From Hungatella sp. UBA7603 (GTDB taxonomy: Bacteria; Bacillota; Clostridia; Lachnospirales; Lachnospiraceae): a stretch of DNA of 64,000 bases. The number at the start of each line of letters is the position of its first letter. Position 1 is the stretch's first letter. Below the pieces are notes generated by a model. It was not told the origin of the DNA. It worked only from the letters and a program-made list of their open reading frames with translations, and ran no database searches. Location: positions 248,001-312,000 of the forward strand of contig DLJZ01000002.1 of NCBI GenBank assembly GCA_002478865.1, given 5' to 3'. The translations under genes were made by a program, and so were the position numbers. Of the stretch, positions 35,644-44,178 are shown piece after piece.

Positions 35644-36320
35644 AGAAGCTGGTTGTAATTGGCGGTGGGGGCCATGGAGAAAGCGTTATTGATTCCATCC
35701 GTTCAACAAAGGAATTTGATATCATTGGAATCCTGGATGAAGGAAAACGCGTTGGTACCAGCGTCTCTGGAATTTTGGTTCTTGGAGGAGACGTGCTTTT
35801 GCCAGAGCTTTTTAAACAGGGGATTTGCTACGGTGTCATTGCTGTAGGCAGCATAGGAAACCCACAGCTAAGGATTCGAATTTATGAAACACTAAAAAGT
35901 GCCGGGTTCATAATTCCTAACATTATAGATAAAAGTGCAGTTCTATCCCCTGATGTGGAGATGGGAGAAGGTAATTTTATTGGAAAAGGTGTGATCTTGG
36001 GTGCCGGTGTAAGGCTTGGAACTGGATGCATCATTAACACGGGCTCTATCCTAGAGCATGGCACTGTCATTGGGGATTTTTCTCACGTTGCCCCAGGCGC
36101 GGTCCTTTGTGGCAATGTCCGGGTGGGGGAACATGTCCACATTGGTGCAGGAAGTACGGTAATTCAGAATGTCGCCATTAAAAGCAACTCCATGATAGGA
36201 GCAGGCAGTCTGGTATTAAGGGATATTTCTTCAAATAAACTGGCTTATGGAAGCCCGGCAAGGGAGGTTGGAACTTATGAGCAGCGTCATGATTATAGCC
36301 GAAGCAGGGGTAAATCATAA
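35640..36320 (+). CDS. legH: Sugar N/O-acetyltransferase (PglD/NeuD family)
   Basis: 226 residues. An N-terminal Rossmann-like part (VVIGGGGHGESVIDSI) is followed by a left-handed beta-helix with hexapeptide repeats (GEGNFIGKGVILGAGVRLG, GEHVHIGAGSTVI). In this operon the expected step is acetyl transfer to the 4-amino group of the LegC product. Its end overlaps legI by 44 nt. Confidence 0.84.
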   Translation: MKKLVVIGGGGHGESVIDSIRSTKEFDIIGILDEGKRVGTSVSGILVLGGDVLLPELFKQGICYGVIAVGSIGNPQLRIRIYETLKSAGFIIPNIIDKSAVLSPDVEMGEGNFIGKGVILGAGVRLGTGCIINTGSILEHGTVIGDFSHVAPGAVLCGNVRVGEHVHIGAGSTVIQNVAIKSNSMIGAGSLVLRDISSNKLAYGSPAREVGTYEQRHDYSRSRGKS

Positions 36321-37272
36321 TGGAGATTTGATTACAGCCAAAAGGCTGATTGATGCAGCAAAAGAGGCAGGAGCCGATGCCGTAAAGTTTCAGACATATC
36401 GTGCTGACCTACTGGCCGCCCCCAGCGCTAAAAAAGCAGACTACCAGTTTGAAAATACGGGAAAGAATGGTTCTCAATATGAGATGTTAAAAGAGCTGGA
36501 ATTATCTTATGACAACTTCAAGGAGCTTTTTACGTATTGCAACGACCAAAATATCAGGTTTTTATCTTCTCCCTTTGATGAAATAAGTATGGAATATCTA
36601 GACCATCTCGGCGTGGAGATCATAAAGATTCCCTCTGGTGAGATTACAAACTATAGATATCTTAAGAAAGCTGCTGCCTTAAAAAAGCCAATCATTCTTT
36701 CCACTGGTATGTCCACAATTGAGGAAATTAAGGAAGCACTGAACCACCTTGACGAAGGAGGGCAGGAAATCACACTTCTCCACTGCTCCAGTGCCTATCC
36801 AACTCCCATGGAGGACGTTAATCTAAATGCCATGTTTCACTTAAAAAAAGCCTTTCAAAAAAAAGTAGGCTATTCTGATCATACCATGGGTATTGAGGTT
36901 GCTGTTGCCGCAACTGCCCTGGGCGCATGTGTCATTGAAAAACACATCACCCTTGATAAGACCATGGCTGGCCCTGACCACAAGCTGAGTCTGGAGCCAA
37001 AGGAATTTAAACTTATGGTAAACAGCATTCGAAACATCGAAACAGCCATGGGAACTGGAAGAAAGGCACCGTCGACGGAGGAATTAAAAAACAGGGACTA
37101 TGTAAGAAAGTTTCTGGTAGCCGCTAAGGAGATTAAAAAGGGGGATTTATTTACTATGGATAATTTATGTGCCAAACGCTGTTCTCCTGGAATCTCTCCC
37201 ATGAGGCTTGTATCTATGGTTGGAACACCATCTAACAGGGATTATAAGACCGATGAGAGGATTGAAACATGA
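36277..37272 (+). CDS. legI: N-acetylneuraminate/legionaminate synthase
   Basis: 331 residues from the ATG at 36277 (GGGAGG 9 nt upstream); an ATG at 36247 lies inside the acetyltransferase gene with no ribosome site. The TIM barrel opens IIAEAGVNHNGD and the C-terminal part (about residues 270-331) is an antifreeze-like SAF domain. It condenses a hexose (2,4-diacetamido-2,4,6-trideoxymannose) with phosphoenolpyruvate. Overlaps legG by 4 nt. Confidence 0.92.
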   Translation: MSSVMIIAEAGVNHNGDLITAKRLIDAAKEAGADAVKFQTYRADLLAAPSAKKADYQFENTGKNGSQYEMLKELELSYDNFKELFTYCNDQNIRFLSSPFDEISMEYLDHLGVEIIKIPSGEITNYRYLKKAAALKKPIILSTGMSTIEEIKEALNHLDEGGQEITLLHCSSAYPTPMEDVNLNAMFHLKKAFQKKVGYSDHTMGIEVAVAATALGACVIEKHITLDKTMAGPDHKLSLEPKEFKLMVNSIRNIETAMGTGRKAPSTEELKNRDYVRKFLVAAKEIKKGDLFTMDNLCAKRCSPGISPMRLVSMVGTPSNRDYKTDERIET

Positions 37273-38429
37273 TACGCTTATGTGTGGTAACAGGCAGCCG
37301 GGCAGAATACGGCCTATTGCTTCCAGTGATCCGCAGAGTTATGGCTGATCCTGATTTCAAGCTTTTGTTGGTGGTAACAGGTGCTCATATGGATTACCGA
37401 TTAGGAGCGGATTACCGGGAAATGGAGCAAGATGGAGTGACCATTGATGAAACGGTGGAGATGAATCTGGCAAGCGACTCTTCCTACGGAATCTGTCAAT
37501 CCATGGGACTAGAGCTAATTGGAATTTCCAAAGCTTATGAACGGTTAAAACCAGACATGATACTTCTTTTAGGGGACCGTTATGAGATTTTTATAGCGGC
37601 TAGTGCTGCTAGTATCTGTAACATTCCCATTGCTCATATCCACGGCGGGGAACTGACTAGAGGGGCTTATGATGACTGTATGAGGCATAGCATTACAAAG
37701 ATGAGCTATCTTCATTTTACCAGCACCATGGAATATAGAAAAAGAGTCATACAACTTGGGGAATCACCTGACCGGGTATTTCACGTAGGGGCCTTGGGTG
37801 TGGAGAGGTTAAAAAAACTATCCTTGCTGTCTCGAAAAGAGCTGGAAGAATCTTTAAACTTATCTCTTGGCTCTTTATTGGCTCTGGTCACCTATCATCC
37901 TGCCACGTTGGAGTCAGCAGATATTGAGGAACAGGTGGAACCGCTTTTAAAGGTTTTGGATTCCCTTCCTGAATTATTTGCTGTATTTACGGGAAGCAAT
38001 TCGGATACTGGAGGGAGCAAGGTCAATGAAATGGTGGCTGATTATGCAAAACTAAACCCTCATCGGGCGGCATTTTACAGTTCTCTAGGTTCCCTTCGCT
38101 ATCTAAGCCTGATGAGCCAGTGCTCTATGGTTATTGGGAATTCCTCCAGTGGTATTATAGAAGCACCCAGTCTAAAGGTGCCAACGGTAAATATCGGAAC
38201 CAGACAAAAGGGCCGAATCATGGCTGATTCTGTTATAAACTGTGATACTTCTTATGATAGCATTCTCTCAGCCATTCTTAAGGCGAGGGATTTTAACTGG
38301 AAGGACTGCTCAACTTTAAATCCCTATGACAGTCCTGACACGAGTAAAAAGATTCTAGGCTTTATTAAGCAGGCGGTTCAGAGTGGAATTTGCCTGGAGA
38401 AAGATTTTTATGATATTGATTGGAGTTAA
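37269..38429 (+). CDS. legG: Hydrolysing nucleotide-sugar 2-epimerase (NeuC/LegG type)
   Basis: 386-residue UDP-GlcNAc 2-epimerase fold protein with TGSRAEYGLL at the start, LLGDRYEIF and GNSSSGIIEAP. LegG converts the nucleotide diacetamido-trideoxyglucose into free 2,4-diacetamido-2,4,6-trideoxymannose. Its presence points to legionaminic rather than pseudaminic acid, which uses PseG instead. Its start lies in the legI stop. Confidence 0.9.
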   Translation: MIRLCVVTGSRAEYGLLLPVIRRVMADPDFKLLLVVTGAHMDYRLGADYREMEQDGVTIDETVEMNLASDSSYGICQSMGLELIGISKAYERLKPDMILLLGDRYEIFIAASAASICNIPIAHIHGGELTRGAYDDCMRHSITKMSYLHFTSTMEYRKRVIQLGESPDRVFHVGALGVERLKKLSLLSRKELEESLNLSLGSLLALVTYHPATLESADIEEQVEPLLKVLDSLPELFAVFTGSNSDTGGSKVNEMVADYAKLNPHRAAFYSSLGSLRYLSLMSQCSMVIGNSSSGIIEAPSLKVPTVNIGTRQKGRIMADSVINCDTSYDSILSAILKARDFNWKDCSTLNPYDSPDTSKKILGFIKQAVQSGICLEKDFYDIDWS

Positions 38430-38431
38430 TC

Positions 38432-39151
38432 ATGTATCTGGACAAACGATTTCTTGCACTTATACCAGCCAGAAGCGGATCCAAAGGGCTTCCACATAAG
38501 AATATAAAAGAAATTAATCATAAGCCATTACTGGCATATACCATTGAGGCATGTAAGATGGCGGGGTTCTTTGATGATATTATTGTTTCTACGGATTCGG
38601 AGTTATATCGGGAAATAGCTCTTTATTGGGGGGCTTCAGTGCCATTTTTAAGACCAGCAGAGCTTTCTAAAGATAACACAGCTACAATGGATGTCATTAG
38701 CCACGCACTGGAGGAGATGACCACACTTGGTAAAACATACGATTATATTATGCTGCTCCAGCCTACCTCTCCACTTAGAAATGCAAGACATTTAAAAGAA
38801 AGCGCAGCCCGACTGTTTGAATCCCAGGCCGACTCTGTTGTTAGTGTCTGTCCCTTTGACTGTAACTGCTATTTGTCTGTACAGCTTATGGATTCCGGTG
38901 AAATTCTGATTCCTTCTCAACATGAGAAACAAATTAGAAGGCAGGATGTTTCTTCTGGCTATCGGCTAAACGGTGCTATTTATCTCACTTCTGTACCTTT
39001 TTTTTTGAAGTATAGGAATTTTTATGCTGGAGTGACCTATCCTTATTTTATGGACCCCCTTCATTCCATTGATATTGATGAGGAATATCAATTTTATATC
39101 GCGCAACTGCTTTTAAATGATGGGTTTAGAGATACATCTGATGAGGTATAG
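38432..39151 (+). CDS. legF: CMP-legionaminic acid synthetase
   Basis: 239 residues from ATG 38432, chosen over the TTG at 38420. Cytidylyltransferase with ALIPARSGSKGLPHKNI, the CTP-binding loop of NeuA-type enzymes, and LQPTSPLRN. It makes the CMP-sugar donor for the glycosyltransferase encoded at 29589. It is the last gene of the island; a terminator follows after about 100 nt. Confidence 0.9.
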   Translation: MYLDKRFLALIPARSGSKGLPHKNIKEINHKPLLAYTIEACKMAGFFDDIIVSTDSELYREIALYWGASVPFLRPAELSKDNTATMDVISHALEEMTTLGKTYDYIMLLQPTSPLRNARHLKESAARLFESQADSVVSVCPFDCNCYLSVQLMDSGEILIPSQHEKQIRRQDVSSGYRLNGAIYLTSVPFFLKYRNFYAGVTYPYFMDPLHSIDIDEEYQFYIAQLLLNDGFRDTSDEV

Positions 39152-39248
39152 GAAGTATGTGTATTAGAGACTATTTGTGAGAACAACGTCCCGGAGATTT
39201 TTAAATCTTATCCTTTTATATATAATCACACCTATTATAAACAATAAA

Positions 39249-39285
39249 AAACGACTGACATTGAATTGCAGATAGTCAGTCGTTT
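39249..39285 (+). terminator. Terminator of the glycosylation island
   Basis: 11-bp stem AAACGACTGAC / GTCAGTCGTTT with a 15-nt loop, followed by CGCGTTTAATTT. It lies between the island and a minus-strand gene and may act in both directions. Confidence 0.65.
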
Positions 39286-39392
39286 CGCGTTTAATTTAAT
39301 GTTATTAATTTTAGTTCCAATTTTATTATTTTTAGTTTCTATGTAATTAACGAATGTGAAAAGAATCTATAATTGGACATACCACTTATCAT

Positions 39393-39824
39393 TTAATTGT
39401 TATCGGTATTCAGGCTTATATTTCTATAAGTAAGGTCATCACGAGACTCAAATCCCAACTGCGACCAAAAATGATTTCCCAATTCATTGGTCGAATACAC
39501 CACCAGTGCTACCTTATTGATTTGCTGTAGTTTTAACGCCTCAAGCACCGCATTGACCAAAGCGCCACCTATTCCCTTATTCCTACAATTCTCCATTACC
39601 GCAGTATGGTAGATATAGCCCCTTCGACCATCATGACCGCATAATATCACCCCTGCAATTTCACCTTCATATTCTGCAACGAAACAAGTGTCTGGATTAC
39701 GGTCTAGGAACCGTCCGATTCCTTCTTTTGAATCATCTAAACTTCGCATTCCCATTCCAGGAGTCGTACACCATAAACGATACACCAAGTCATAATCATC
39801 TATCTGCATCAATCGAATCTTCAT
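39393..39824 (-). CDS. GNAT-family N-acetyltransferase
   Basis: 143 residues with the acetyl-CoA loop region (AVMENCRNKGIGGALVNAVLEAL) and GELEGVILCGHD-type beta strands seen as EGEIAGVILCGHDGR. The substrate is unknown. It overlaps the upstream VOC gene by 4 nt, and it heads no further genes downstream on this strand. Confidence 0.85.
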   Translation of the reverse strand: MKIRLMQIDDYDLVYRLWCTTPGMGMRSLDDSKEGIGRFLDRNPDTCFVAEYEGEIAGVILCGHDGRRGYIYHTAVMENCRNKGIGGALVNAVLEALKLQQINKVALVVYSTNELGNHFWSQLGFESRDDLTYRNISLNTDNN

Positions 39825-40279
39825 AGTTGCAGCCCCTCCATCTTATCTGGCACATAATCGCCTGTAACCTCTATCAAATTGTCATCTGGATCCGTAAATT
39901 GGAAATAATAATAAGGAGAAACATGACAAACATACTTAATCCCAGTTAAGTGATTCGTGATGTTCATAGATTTAATCCTATCGTACTCTTTTTGCAGATC
40001 TTCGGCCCAGAAGTTCAGTACAAATTTATGAGTATTAGGGGAACGTGCTATTTTTTCAAGATTATCAAACTCTTCCGTGTATTCCCCTTTTCGTATCACC
40101 TTATCTGGGTGTTCCACATCAAAATGACCGTTCATCAGCGAAATACAATTCCCCTCAAACTCAAACATGGCAAAGCGATTGGTGTTTTGTCTGGTTACAG
40201 GCATTTGAAGTAGTTTTTCATAGAAATGAATGGACTGATCATAATCATTAATAACGAGGTAAATCGATCCAAGATGCAT
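39821..40279 (-). CDS. VOC-family (glyoxalase/dioxygenase-fold) protein
   Basis: 152 residues with two betaalphabetabetabeta modules, the N-terminal one starting MHLGSIYLVINDYDQSIHFYEK and the C-terminal FTDPDDNLIEVTGDY. The family includes lyases, dioxygenases and antibiotic-binding proteins; no substrate can be named. It is coupled by 4-nt overlap to the GNAT gene. It lies 30 nt after another GNAT gene. Confidence 0.83.
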   Translation of the reverse strand: MHLGSIYLVINDYDQSIHFYEKLLQMPVTRQNTNRFAMFEFEGNCISLMNGHFDVEHPDKVIRKGEYTEEFDNLEKIARSPNTHKFVLNFWAEDLQKEYDRIKSMNITNHLTGIKYVCHVSPYYYFQFTDPDDNLIEVTGDYVPDKMEGLQL

Positions 40280-40309
40280 ACTTTTCCCCCAACCTTTTTA
40301 TTTAAAACA

Positions 40310-40927
40310 CTAATCCCACATCTGTCCTGGTAATTTTTCTTTTACCTTCTCTGGGAATTTCTTATCAAATTCTTCGGTTTCTTCTTTTGACGGATCAAAG
40401 GATTGATCAAACTTAAGAATTCCTCCCATACCTGCCAGTGCATCTTGTGCGAAAAGTTTCACCATAAAAGAGGTGAATTCTCCATCTCTATTTTCATCTA
40501 GGTATATCCCATATCTACTGGCTGATTCAAAACCAAATCTATGATAATAACGAGAGTTTCCTGTTATAAAGACACTCTCAAATCCAAGCTTTTCTGCTTC
40601 CTTCATACTATGTAGAATTAAGGTCTTACCAAGCCCTTCGCTCTGACAATCTGGTCTAACCGCCAAAGGTCCAAAGCCGACCAGATCAATTTTTTCCCCG
40701 TTGTCCGTTTTTAATTCTACTTTAGTATACATGATGGAAGCAACGATCTCTCCATTTCTTTCTATGACGAAATCAAGTTCCTTTATAAATCCTGGACTCT
40801 TTCTTAGTCTATGTGCTACCAGATGTTCATTGCATCCGGGTCTGTAAACATTCCAAAAGGCATCCCGTACAACGTGTTCTACCTCTAAATAATCCTTTTC
40901 TTCTTCAAGTCGAATGATATCTTTCAT
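40310..40927 (-). CDS. GNAT-family N-acetyltransferase (YhbS-like)
   Basis: 205 residues from ATG 40927, behind GGGGAGAGGAAA; a TTG 24 nt upstream is rejected. The stretch VRPDCQSEGLGKTLILHSMKEA is the acetyl-CoA motif, and NSRYYHRFGFESA follows as in YhbS-type acetyltransferases. Substrate unknown. Confidence 0.85.
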   Translation of the reverse strand: MKDIIRLEEEKDYLEVEHVVRDAFWNVYRPGCNEHLVAHRLRKSPGFIKELDFVIERNGEIVASIMYTKVELKTDNGEKIDLVGFGPLAVRPDCQSEGLGKTLILHSMKEAEKLGFESVFITGNSRYYHRFGFESASRYGIYLDENRDGEFTSFMVKLFAQDALAGMGGILKFDQSFDPSKEETEEFDKKFPEKVKEKLPGQMWD

Positions 40928-40972
40928 AATGTCACTATTTCCTCTCCCCAATATGTAAAACTGTATAGCCTA

Positions 40973-41722
40973 TTATTTCTGACCAAAATAAAGACCATGG
41001 ATACTAGCCCCTAAGATTGCTGGCTCTTCGCAGGTAGCAAGATGATATTTATATAATTGTTCCAAACTGTCCTCAGAGGCACCTTTCATCTTTTCACCTA
41101 GAGCATATATCATACCATCAGTGCCAATATTTTTTATTTTCGTGACACCTGATTGATTGGCCAAATATTCTATTTCCTCTGGATTTGTATATGTAAAAAT
41201 AGAGTCCGCCCTGTTATGAAAGATACGAACTGCATCCTCAATATTTTTCAATCCATCTTCAACATTAACCATAAACTGAGCGAATCGATTGATATAGGTA
41301 AGTACCAATACTCCACCTGGTTTTAAGACACGCAAGCACTCCTGTATGGCTCTCCTTTGATCTGTTTCTTCAGATAGATGATACATTGCACCCATACAAA
41401 GAACTACATCAAAGCTTTCCTCTGCCAGAGCAGACAAATCAAGTACATTCATAACTTGAATATCTTGAAGTAGGTCCGCTCTTTCATGCTGTTTCATAAG
41501 ATCAACATTATTAGGTACCAGATCACCGGAAATTACACTATGGCCCTGTTCCGCCAAATAAAAGGAGTATACCCCGGTACCAGCACAGGCATCTAGAATC
41601 TTACTGCCCGGTTTAAACAATCGGTTAAAGTATTCCACTGTAGTTAGATATTCTAATTTGTGACGTTTAAGCCTTCCATCTTCATCGTAATTGTTATAAT
41701 ACTCCACCACCGAATTTTCCAA
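40973..41722 (-). CDS. SAM-dependent methyltransferase (class I)
   Basis: 249 residues with motif I ILDACAGTGVYSFYLAEQG and the acidic residue of motif II in VISGDLVP, and motif LCMGAMYHLS. A small-molecule methylase is likely. The start is uncertain: TTG 41722 has a close AAGGAG site, and a GTG at 41710 or 41707 is also possible. No substrate is inferred. Confidence 0.8.
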   Translation of the reverse strand: MENSVVEYYNNYDEDGRLKRHKLEYLTTVEYFNRLFKPGSKILDACAGTGVYSFYLAEQGHSVISGDLVPNNVDLMKQHERADLLQDIQVMNVLDLSALAEESFDVVLCMGAMYHLSEETDQRRAIQECLRVLKPGGVLVLTYINRFAQFMVNVEDGLKNIEDAVRIFHNRADSIFTYTNPEEIEYLANQSGVTKIKNIGTDGMIYALGEKMKGASEDSLEQLYKYHLATCEEPAILGASIHGLYFGQK

Positions 41723-41786
41723 CTTCTCCTTACCCCCAATTATATGTAATCAGAACTTAATCACCTATTAAGCCCATTTCATACTC

Positions 41787-42254
41787 CTACTTCTCAGGAT
41801 TGGGATCTGGATACCAGGTATTACTTAAATCTGTCCCACGAAAGATCCGCTTTTCCCCATTTGACTTATGCATATACATATCTTCCTCTGGATAATAACA
41901 GGTATCTTCCGGTTCATTGGTTCCAACGTCCAAAATCTCCAGTATGTCACTGCCAGAATTATAAAAAGTATGGGCGATATTCTTCCCGGCTGGCTTGCCG
42001 ATAAAATCTCCCTTACTAACCTCCTTCTCCTCTCCATTTAACTTAAGAGTTCCCGTCCCGGAAAGTATGAGAAAAAACTCCTCCTGTTGGGAATGGCTGT
42101 GATATCTGGTACTGTAAGCACCTGGTGGGACATAATCTATGTTCACATATATCTTTTGGTTCCCAGAAGCTTCCCCTAATGATTTCGTCATCAACCCCAC
42201 CGCATCCTGCCAGATATATGGATCAGACAACCTGTTTATATTCTTAATATCCAT
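41787..42254 (-). CDS. Cupin-domain protein
   Basis: 155 residues, one cupin barrel with metal-ligand-type residues in YHSHSQQEEFFLILSGTG (His, His, Glu) and HTFYNSG (His). A mannose-6-phosphate-isomerase-like or sugar-binding role is typical of this class but not established here. It lies 64 nt before the methyltransferase on the same strand. Start behind AGGAGGGGG. Confidence 0.8.
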   Translation of the reverse strand: MDIKNINRLSDPYIWQDAVGLMTKSLGEASGNQKIYVNIDYVPPGAYSTRYHSHSQQEEFFLILSGTGTLKLNGEEKEVSKGDFIGKPAGKNIAHTFYNSGSDILEILDVGTNEPEDTCYYPEEDMYMHKSNGEKRIFRGTDLSNTWYPDPNPEK

Positions 42255-42315
42255 TCAATCCCCCTCCTAAATAGAAAAACAACACTTAGATTAACGAAAC
42301 GCTTTTACCAAACCA

Positions 42316-44148
42316 TTATTTCCCCATAAACACTACAATCGTTCTCGGTGGTACCAAAAAATTTCTTCCCTCAACTTTGGATTCCTCACCAGAACCATAC
42401 ATACCGTTTCGCTCTATCTCATCGGTATGAAACACAATATGCCAGGACTTCCCTTCCTTTAGACTAGGAAGATCAAATTTATGAGGTTCCCAGTGCATGT
42501 TAAAGATCACATAGAAGTTCTCATCCGTTGTCCCATCTGCTTTCATCCCATACTCACCACAATAGAAAACCCCAAGCTGTCGCCTGAAATTCTCAAATTC
42601 CGGGCACCAGGTTCTTACTCCATGATAAGACATATCAGGCAGACCACAAGCCAAATAGTCCATAAGCCTTGGTTCCTTACTCATACGAAAGACAGGGTGA
42701 GACTTTCGAAAGGCAATAAGCGCTTTAACAAATTCCAAAAGATCCTGGTTTTTCTTCACCAGATTCCAATTGAGCCATGTTAATTCATTGTCCTGGCAAT
42801 AGGCATTATTATTGCCTGACTGGGAATGTCCAAACTCATCTCCCGCCATAATTAGAGGAGTTCCCTGACTTAGAAACAGAAGCAAAAATGCATTGCGAAG
42901 CTGTTTTTTCCTCCGTTCCAAAATGGCCTTTTTTCTGGTAGGTCCCTCAATACCGCAGTTCCAGGAATGATTATAGGGATTTCCGTCCTGATTCTTTTCC
43001 CCGTTCCCTTCATTATGCTTGGTATCATAGGAAACCGTATCCATCATAGTGAACCCATTGGTAGAAGCCATATAGTTGATAACTGCACGGTCAGAAGGAT
43101 TATTCCTCATACGAAAAGCCAGATGTTTCATCTGGTCCTCATCCCCCTTAAGTACCCGTCGCATATCCACAAGAAAATCATCATTGCAGTCGGCCAGATG
43201 CTTTCTCTTCTCCCCAATCTTTTCCTCCCAGGAATGAGCCAAAAGCTTGATTTTGCTTAAGTAAGGGTCATTTCTTAGTAATTCCAGAGGTAAAAACCCA
43301 GTTAGGTGAATTCCATCCAAATGAAACTCTTCTGCCCAGAAACGTACCACATCAAGAACAAAAGAAGCCGGCTCCTTTCCGGTAAAATAAAGTTCCGTCA
43401 TGAGTTCCAGCCCTTCCTTATGAAGAGCTTTTACAAGATTCTTTAATTCCCGTCCAGGGTCGGTCTCTAAAGATGCATAAGCAGCCTTGGGAGAAAAGTA
43501 AAATCCGGGACCATATCCCCAATAATTTATTTTCCCGGTCGGTTTATCCACACCAAAGGGATTTCCTTGCACAACTTCTGGAAGAATCACTTCCTGAAAT
43601 TCATTGACCGGCAAAAGCTCTACTGTGGTGATTCCCAGATCCTTTAAGTATGGAATCTTTTCAAGGATTCCATGAAACGTTCCCTTCCACTTCACGCCAG
43701 AGGTGCTGTGCTTTGTAAACCCTCGACAATGAACGCGGTAGATGATCGAATCTTCATAAGAGATATATGGCAGCGAATCTCCCTCCCAGTCAAAATCAGT
43801 TCCTTTTACGGGAGAGAGAAAGATATCTTGTGCACGTTCTAAGTCGCCCCAAGCCTCCCGGCCCAAAAATCCGTTTCCATAAGGATCGGAAAAACGCGTT
43901 CCGTCAATATCAAAACAGTAGGAAAGACCGGATAGATCATTTAAAAGAACCGTCATGGAGAAGACATTTCCTCTTCGATATTCCGGGGGAAAATCAATGA
44001 TTTGTGACGGTTTAAGCTCCCCATCTTTAAATAGCAAAAGACGGCAGTGCTCTCCTTCTGCGGCTGTGCAAACATGAATCCCCTCCGGAACTATATGAAG
44101 TCCCATAGGATAAGTTCTTTCTCCGGCCTTAACCCTGTACTGTTCCAT
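42316..44148 (-). CDS. GH13 alpha-amylase-family protein, predicted catalytically inactive (GlgX/isoamylase-like)
   Basis: 610 residues with an N-terminal CBM48-like domain, a GH13 barrel close to glycogen debranching enzymes (SYDTKHNEGNGEKNQDGN, YSWNCG-like NHSWNCGIEG, GDEFGHSQSGNNNAYCQD) and a C-terminal beta domain. All catalytic parts are altered. The nucleophile motif, normally DGFRFD, reads DGIHLT. The acid/base motif, normally LIAEPW, reads LLAHSW. The transition-state Asp motif, normally CHDG, reads STNG. Region I, normally DVVYNH, reads TELYFT. It is probably a non-catalytic binding or scaffold protein. The frame is intact, so it is not an ordinary pseudogene. Confidence 0.85.
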   Translation of the reverse strand: MEQYRVKAGERTYPMGLHIVPEGIHVCTAAEGEHCRLLLFKDGELKPSQIIDFPPEYRRGNVFSMTVLLNDLSGLSYCFDIDGTRFSDPYGNGFLGREAWGDLERAQDIFLSPVKGTDFDWEGDSLPYISYEDSIIYRVHCRGFTKHSTSGVKWKGTFHGILEKIPYLKDLGITTVELLPVNEFQEVILPEVVQGNPFGVDKPTGKINYWGYGPGFYFSPKAAYASLETDPGRELKNLVKALHKEGLELMTELYFTGKEPASFVLDVVRFWAEEFHLDGIHLTGFLPLELLRNDPYLSKIKLLAHSWEEKIGEKRKHLADCNDDFLVDMRRVLKGDEDQMKHLAFRMRNNPSDRAVINYMASTNGFTMMDTVSYDTKHNEGNGEKNQDGNPYNHSWNCGIEGPTRKKAILERRKKQLRNAFLLLFLSQGTPLIMAGDEFGHSQSGNNNAYCQDNELTWLNWNLVKKNQDLLEFVKALIAFRKSHPVFRMSKEPRLMDYLACGLPDMSYHGVRTWCPEFENFRRQLGVFYCGEYGMKADGTTDENFYVIFNMHWEPHKFDLPSLKEGKSWHIVFHTDEIERNGMYGSGEESKVEGRNFLVPPRTIVVFMGK

Positions 44149-44178
44149 ACCATTTTCTCCTCTGCCACTTCGTCCCTT

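Noticed and set aside
42316..44148. Simple glycogen debranching enzyme annotation
   Set aside because: All catalytic motifs are replaced, so enzyme activity should not be assumed.
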